Part shown: in pieces, positions 60,250 to 64,000 of the stretch
Layout: each line of letters starts with the position of its first letter
Numbering within the stretch: position 1 is the first letter of the stretch
Assembly (NCBI GenBank): GCA_001724275.1
Contig: MEDZ01000020.1
Span: 1-64,000, forward strand
Origin: Gemmatimonadetes bacterium SCN 70-22
GTDB taxonomy: Bacteria > Gemmatimonadota > Gemmatimonadetes > Gemmatimonadales > Gemmatimonadaceae
Direction of reading: 5' to 3'
DNA length: 64,000 nt
Translations under genes and position numbers: made by a program
Notes under the pieces: generated by a model
Databases searched by the model: none
Told to the model about the DNA's origin: nothing
Seen by the model: only the letters and a program-made list of their open reading frames with translations

Positions 60250-61626
60250 ATGCTTAACATTCGTATGCGTGGCCCCCTCGCGGGCGTCGCGCTCGCCCTC
60301 GCCGCACGTGTCGCGCACGCGCAGGGCGCGTCCACGCGAGTCGACTCCCTTCGACTCACCGACGTTCTCGCGCGCGCGCTCACGCAGCATCCCCTCATCG
60401 AAGCGGCACGCGCCCGTGTCCGCGGCGCCGAGGGCACGCGGCTGACCGCGCGCTCGCTCGCCAACCCCGTCTTCACCTGGCAATTGGAGAACGCTCCGTT
60501 GCCAGGTGGCGCGTCCATCCCCGGACTCCCGCGCGAGTCCTCCACCTTCGCCACCCTCCCGCTCGAGGGGCTTTTCCAGCGATGGCCCCGTGTGCGCGCC
60601 GCCGACGCTGGGCTGCGCGCCGTCGAGGCAGAGCTGGACTTCGCGCGCCGCTCCGTGGCACTTGACGCCGCCCGTGCCTACTACCGTGTTGTGCTGAGGC
60701 AGGCAGTCGCGCAGGGAGCGGCCGACGTGCAAGATGGACTCGCCGAACTCGCGACATTCACGGACGCCCGCGTGCGCGAGGGGGTGACTTCGGAGGGTGA
60801 CCTGATCCGCGTGCGGGTGGAGCTGGACCGCTCCGAGGCGGCGCTGATGCTCGCCGAGGCCGAACTCGCACGCTCGCGCGGCGGTCTGGCACCCTACCTC
60901 GGCGCAGCGCTATCGCCGACGGACATCTCGGTCGTGGCCGTGCGCATGGAAGACACAGACGCGGTCGTCCCGAACGTGGGGCGGCGCGAAGGCGCGACAC
61001 CGGTTGCCGCGCTCATGGCGCTCGACGACTATCTCGCGCGCGCTCGTACGGCGCGCCCCGAGTTGCGCATTGCGCGCGCGCGTGTATCGGCGGCCCGCGC
61101 CGAGTCGGGGTACCAGCGGGCGCTCACGGTACGTCAGGTGGGCGTCAGCTTTGGGTCGAAGCGCATCGGCGACCAGAACACGGTGATCGCCGGGTTGAGC
61201 TTCCCTCTACCACTTTTCGACCAGAATCGCGGCGAGGTGCGGCGCGCGAACGCCGAAGCGGCGGCGGCCGAGCTCGAACTCGCCTGGCGGGAGCGCCAGG
61301 TGACGGCCGAAGTGGCCGCCGCACACCAGGCGGCGCGACTCATGGTCGAGCGCCGCACACACCTCGGCGACTCGGTTGTGGCTCGCGCCGAGGAGGCGCG
61401 GCGCATCGCGCTCGCCGCATACCGCGAAGGCGCCACGAGCCTGCTCCAGGTCATCGATGCTTCGCGAACTCTCGCCGATCTCCGCTCGGCCTACTACCAG
61501 GTGCTCGTCGCCGAGCGCGAGAGCCTGCTCGAGCTCGAACTGCTCTCTGGCGCCGAACTCACCCCCGCGCCTCCTCCCACCGATACCGACACGCGCGCCC
61601 CCGGCCGCGATGGAGCCCGCCCGTGA
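60250..61626 (+). CDS. czcC: CzcC-type outer-membrane efflux channel (second copy)
   Basis: This TolC-family outer-membrane factor of 458 residues has a signal peptide (PLAGVALALAARVAHAQG) and two long coiled repeats, with motifs SLANPVFTWQLENAPLPGG and the C-terminal YREGATSLLQVIDASRTLADL. ATGs at 60250 and 60265 are both possible. It is more similar in motif style to czc channels than to the first copy's sequence, so the two operons are not recent duplicates. The czcB start overlaps its stop (GTGA). Confidence 0.9.
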   Translation: MLNIRMRGPLAGVALALAARVAHAQGASTRVDSLRLTDVLARALTQHPLIEAARARVRGAEGTRLTARSLANPVFTWQLENAPLPGGASIPGLPRESSTFATLPLEGLFQRWPRVRAADAGLRAVEAELDFARRSVALDAARAYYRVVLRQAVAQGAADVQDGLAELATFTDARVREGVTSEGDLIRVRVELDRSEAALMLAEAELARSRGGLAPYLGAALSPTDISVVAVRMEDTDAVVPNVGRREGATPVAALMALDDYLARARTARPELRIARARVSAARAESGYQRALTVRQVGVSFGSKRIGDQNTVIAGLSFPLPLFDQNRGEVRRANAEAAAAELELAWRERQVTAEVAAAHQAARLMVERRTHLGDSVVARAEEARRIALAAYREGATSLLQVIDASRTLADLRSAYYQVLVAERESLLELELLSGAELTPAPPPTDTDTRAPGRDGARP

Positions 61627-62819
61627 TCCCGACATCCCTGGAACGAACTGTGCGCCCGCTTGCCGTCGTCGCCACCGTTGCGTGGCTGGCCTCGTGCGGC
61701 GGCAAGGAGCAGGAAGCGGCATCCGTCCGTGCGGCCGCCGACCCGAACGTCGTCATCTTCAGTGCGGCGCAGGTGCAACACGGCGGCGTGCGTTGGGAAC
61801 CGGTCGCCGCGAGCTCCGGCGCATCGGTGCTCGAGGTCCCCGGACAGCTCGTGCCTAACGAAGATCGTACTGCGCGGCTCGGCGCGCCGGGCCGTGGGCG
61901 CGTCGTGCGCGTGCACGTGCAGCCCGGGCAGCGCGTGACGATTGGCCAGCAGCTCGTGACGCTCCAGAGTGCGGAGGCTAGCGCCGCGCGCGCCGATTTC
62001 GACAAGGCCGTCGCCGAACTCGACTCGCGGCGCGCCGGGGCGACATACGCGCGTACCGCCCGGGAGCGCGCAGAGCGACTGCTCATCGCCAAGGCGATCT
62101 CGCGGCAGGAGCTCGAGCGGTCGCAGGCGGACGACGAGTTGGCGCGCTCCTCGCTCGCGCAGGCGGAGGCCGAACTGCAGCGGGCGCGGGCCGCGATGCA
62201 ACAGATGAGCGTGAGCGCTGCCGATGGTTCGACCCTCGTCGTCGCCCCCTTGGCAGGGGTGGTCCTTTCGCGCGATGCCGTCCCAGGCGCTGTCGTTGAG
62301 GCGGGCGCCCCGCTCGTCTCGGTGACCGATCCGAGCTCGCTCTGGCTCGAGGTGAGTGTGCCGGATCGTGCTGCGTCGGGGTTGGTCACGGGGGCCCGCG
62401 TGCGCTTCGTGGTGCCGGCGTTCGTGGGCGACACGTTCGAGGCGCGCGTGCAGAGCGTCGGCGGCGCGCTCGATCCGTCAACGCGCACCCTCCCCGTGCG
62501 CGCGCTCGTGGGCAACAGCGCCCGTCGGCTCCGCTCGGCGATGTTCGCCACGGCCTGGATCGAGGGGGGCGAACGGCGCGCGACCGTCAGCGTGCCGGAG
62601 GACGCCGTGCAGATGCTCGAGGAACGGCCGGTGGTTTTCATAGCCGTCCCCGACGGCAAGGGGGGCGCCCAGTTCGAGCGTCGCAACGTGCAGCTGGGCG
62701 GCACGGTCGCCGGGCGCGCACAGCTGCTCCAGGGCGTGAGTGCGGGTGACGTCGTGGTCACGGCCGGGGCGTTCGCGGTGAAGAGCGAGTTCGCGCGCTC
62801 CAAGATGACGAAGGAGTGA
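61623..62819 (+). CDS. czcB: CzcB-type periplasmic adaptor lipoprotein (second copy)
   Basis: The GTG start at 61623 overlaps the czcC stop. The 398-residue protein has a lipobox (VAWLASCGG). The lipoyl halves are GRGRVVRVHVQPGQRVTIGQ and LAGVVLSRDAVPGAVVEAGAP, around a coiled hairpin (ARADFDKAVAELDSRRAG). The beta-barrel includes RLRSAMFATAWIEGG. It delivers metal to the CzcA-CzcC complex in the periplasm. czcA starts 7 bases after its stop. Confidence 0.9.
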   Translation: MIPTSLERTVRPLAVVATVAWLASCGGKEQEAASVRAAADPNVVIFSAAQVQHGGVRWEPVAASSGASVLEVPGQLVPNEDRTARLGAPGRGRVVRVHVQPGQRVTIGQQLVTLQSAEASAARADFDKAVAELDSRRAGATYARTARERAERLLIAKAISRQELERSQADDELARSSLAQAEAELQRARAAMQQMSVSAADGSTLVVAPLAGVVLSRDAVPGAVVEAGAPLVSVTDPSSLWLEVSVPDRAASGLVTGARVRFVVPAFVGDTFEARVQSVGGALDPSTRTLPVRALVGNSARRLRSAMFATAWIEGGERRATVSVPEDAVQMLEERPVVFIAVPDGKGGAQFERRNVQLGGTVAGRAQLLQGVSAGDVVVTAGAFAVKSEFARSKMTKE

Positions 62820-62826
62820 GACGACC

Positions 62827-64000
62827 ATGATCGAACGACTCATCACGCTCGCGCTGCGCTTCCGCGTGGCCGTCATCGGCGCCACGCTCCTGCTCGTCGT
62901 CGCCGGTTCCTGGGCGCTCTCGAGCATCAACACCGACGCCTTCCCAGACCTCACGCCGAACCAGGTGCAGGTCATTACCGTCGCGGCCGGGCTGTCGCCG
63001 AACGAGGTCGAGAACCTCGTGAGCTATCCCATGGAGACGGCGATGATGGGGCTCCCGCGTACGCGGGGCGTGCGCTCCATCTCCAAGGCGGGCATCTCTG
63101 TCGTGACCGTCTCGTACGACGACGAGGTGGACATGTACTTCGCGCGGGCGCAGGTGACGCAGCGCATGCAGGACGCGGTCGGGAGCCTCCCGGACGGGTT
63201 GCAGCCCTCGCTCGGCCCGCCTGCGACGCCGATGGGCGAGGTGTTCCAGTACCTCGTCGAGGCGACCGACTCGCTCCACCCCGTGTCGCTCATGGAGTTG
63301 CGCAACATCCAGGAGTACACGATCAAGCCGATGCTGCGAACGCTTCCCGGCGTGGCCGACGTGAACTCCTGGGGCGGCATGGTGCAGCAATTCCATGTGC
63401 TCGCCGACCCGTCGAAGCTTGCGGGCTACGGCCTCTCGCTCGAGGACCTCCAGCGCGCGCTCCAGGCGAACAACGGAAACTTCGGTGCGGGCTATATCGA
63501 GAACCGCGGCGAGCGCTTCACCGTGCGCGGCCTCGGCCGCCTCGGCGACACCGTCGACATTGCCAACGTGGTCGTGGCGACGCGAGAAGGCGGGACGCCC
63601 GTGTACGTCCGCGACGTGGCCGACGTCACGGTGGGCCCCATGCCCCGCGAGGGGGCGGTGTCGCGCGACGGGCGCGGCGAGACGCTCTCGGGGATGATCG
63701 TCATGCTCAAGGGCTCGAACGGGAAGGCCGTCGTGGACGAGGTGAAGACGCGACTGAACGAGATCACCCCGCTCCTCCCGTCCGGCGTCACGATTCGCCC
63801 GTTCTACAACCAGGGCGACGTCGTGGAACGTACCACGCGCACCGTGTTCAAGAACCTCCTCGAGGGCGGATTGCTCGTCGTCCTCGTGCTCTTTGTCTTC
63901 CTGCGTAACGTTCGGGCGTCGCTCATCACGGCTTCGGTCATTCCGCTGTCGCTACTCGTCGCGTTCGTTGCGATGCAGCAGTTCGGCGTCTCCGCCAACC
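62827..64000 (+). CDS. czcA: CzcA-type heavy-metal efflux RND transporter (second copy), 3' end outside window
   Basis: The frame is open to the right edge, giving about 391 of an expected 1040 or so residues. The N-terminus (MIERLITLALRFRVAVIGA), the porter motifs (NTDAFPDLTPNQVQVITVAAG, then ISKAGISVVTVSYDD) and the start of the second membrane block (LLEGGLLVVLVLFVFLRNVRA) match heavy-metal RND pumps. The transmembrane-4 signature lies beyond the window. It completes a czcCBA operon with close or overlapping spacing. Confidence 0.9.
   Translation, partial: MIERLITLALRFRVAVIGATLLLVVAGSWALSSINTDAFPDLTPNQVQVITVAAGLSPNEVENLVSYPMETAMMGLPRTRGVRSISKAGISVVTVSYDDEVDMYFARAQVTQRMQDAVGSLPDGLQPSLGPPATPMGEVFQYLVEATDSLHPVSLMELRNIQEYTIKPMLRTLPGVADVNSWGGMVQQFHVLADPSKLAGYGLSLEDLQRALQANNGNFGAGYIENRGERFTVRGLGRLGDTVDIANVVVATREGGTPVYVRDVADVTVGPMPREGAVSRDGRGETLSGMIVMLKGSNGKAVVDEVKTRLNEITPLLPSGVTIRPFYNQGDVVERTTRTVFKNLLEGGLLVVLVLFVFLRNVRASLITASVIPLSLLVAFVAMQQFGVSAN

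Noticed and set aside
1-64000. CRISPR arrays or rRNA/tRNA genes
   Set aside because: No regularly spaced repeats of 24-40 bases and no conserved rRNA or tRNA stretches were seen in the reading of either strand.

Overview
The window looks like a chromosomal segment of a GC-rich, Gram-negative bacterium. Outer-membrane TolC-type proteins, lipoprotein RND adaptors and type IV pilus ATPases support the Gram-negative assignment. The comEA-like/pilB/pilT/pilC order and the codon style would fit Gemmatimonadota, but this was judged by eye and the phylum is not certain. I saw no rRNA, tRNA or CRISPR array. About 6 kb at the left is housekeeping DNA: a partial M28 peptidase, a ComEA-like helix-hairpin-helix protein, and pilB, pilT and pilC. 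Everything to the right is accessory DNA.

From 6.1 to 17.5 kb there is a lone AAA ATPase, a small divergent XRE-regulated operon of unknown genes, and a three-gene transposition module. The module has a TnsB/TniA-like DD35E transposase, a TnsC/TniB-like ATPase that has lost its Walker A lysine and Walker B glutamate, and a 665-residue winged-helix-type protein. A longer relative of the third protein stands alone at 32.1-34.7 kb. From 17.7 to 29.2 kb there is a divergent heavy-metal locus. A leftward operon (small periplasmic protein, czcC, czcB, czcA, FTR1 permease) faces a rightward one (ArsR sensor, P1B ATPase, Lgt-like enzyme), with an operator-like palindrome between them. Next to it are decayed nadE and L,D-transpeptidase fragments.

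From 30 to 57 kb the DNA is a dense defence island. It holds a short type II CBASS operon (HNH-SAVED effector, CD-NTase, E2-like protein with a SEC-C tail, small nuclease-like protein) and an XRE/ImmA-type regulator-protease pair. Divergent to that pair is a complete bacterial ubiquitin-like conjugation operon (Ubl, E2, JAMM protease, E1) that ends in an overlapping NYN-domain nuclease gene. A small mercury-type transporter pair, a hipBA pair with a clear operator, an AbiE-like winged-helix/nucleotidyltransferase pair and a Type III restriction-modification system (res then mod) follow.

An intact IS3-family element (57952-59150) with matching terminal repeats follows, then a second czcCBA operon that runs off the right edge. 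The overall layout is a defence island bracketed by two metal-efflux loci, beside a transposition module. The most unusual items are the degenerate-ATPase transposition triad with its dispersed winged-helix paralogue, the Ubl operon with a translationally coupled NYN nuclease, and a tiny promoter-terminator unit just downstream of that operon.
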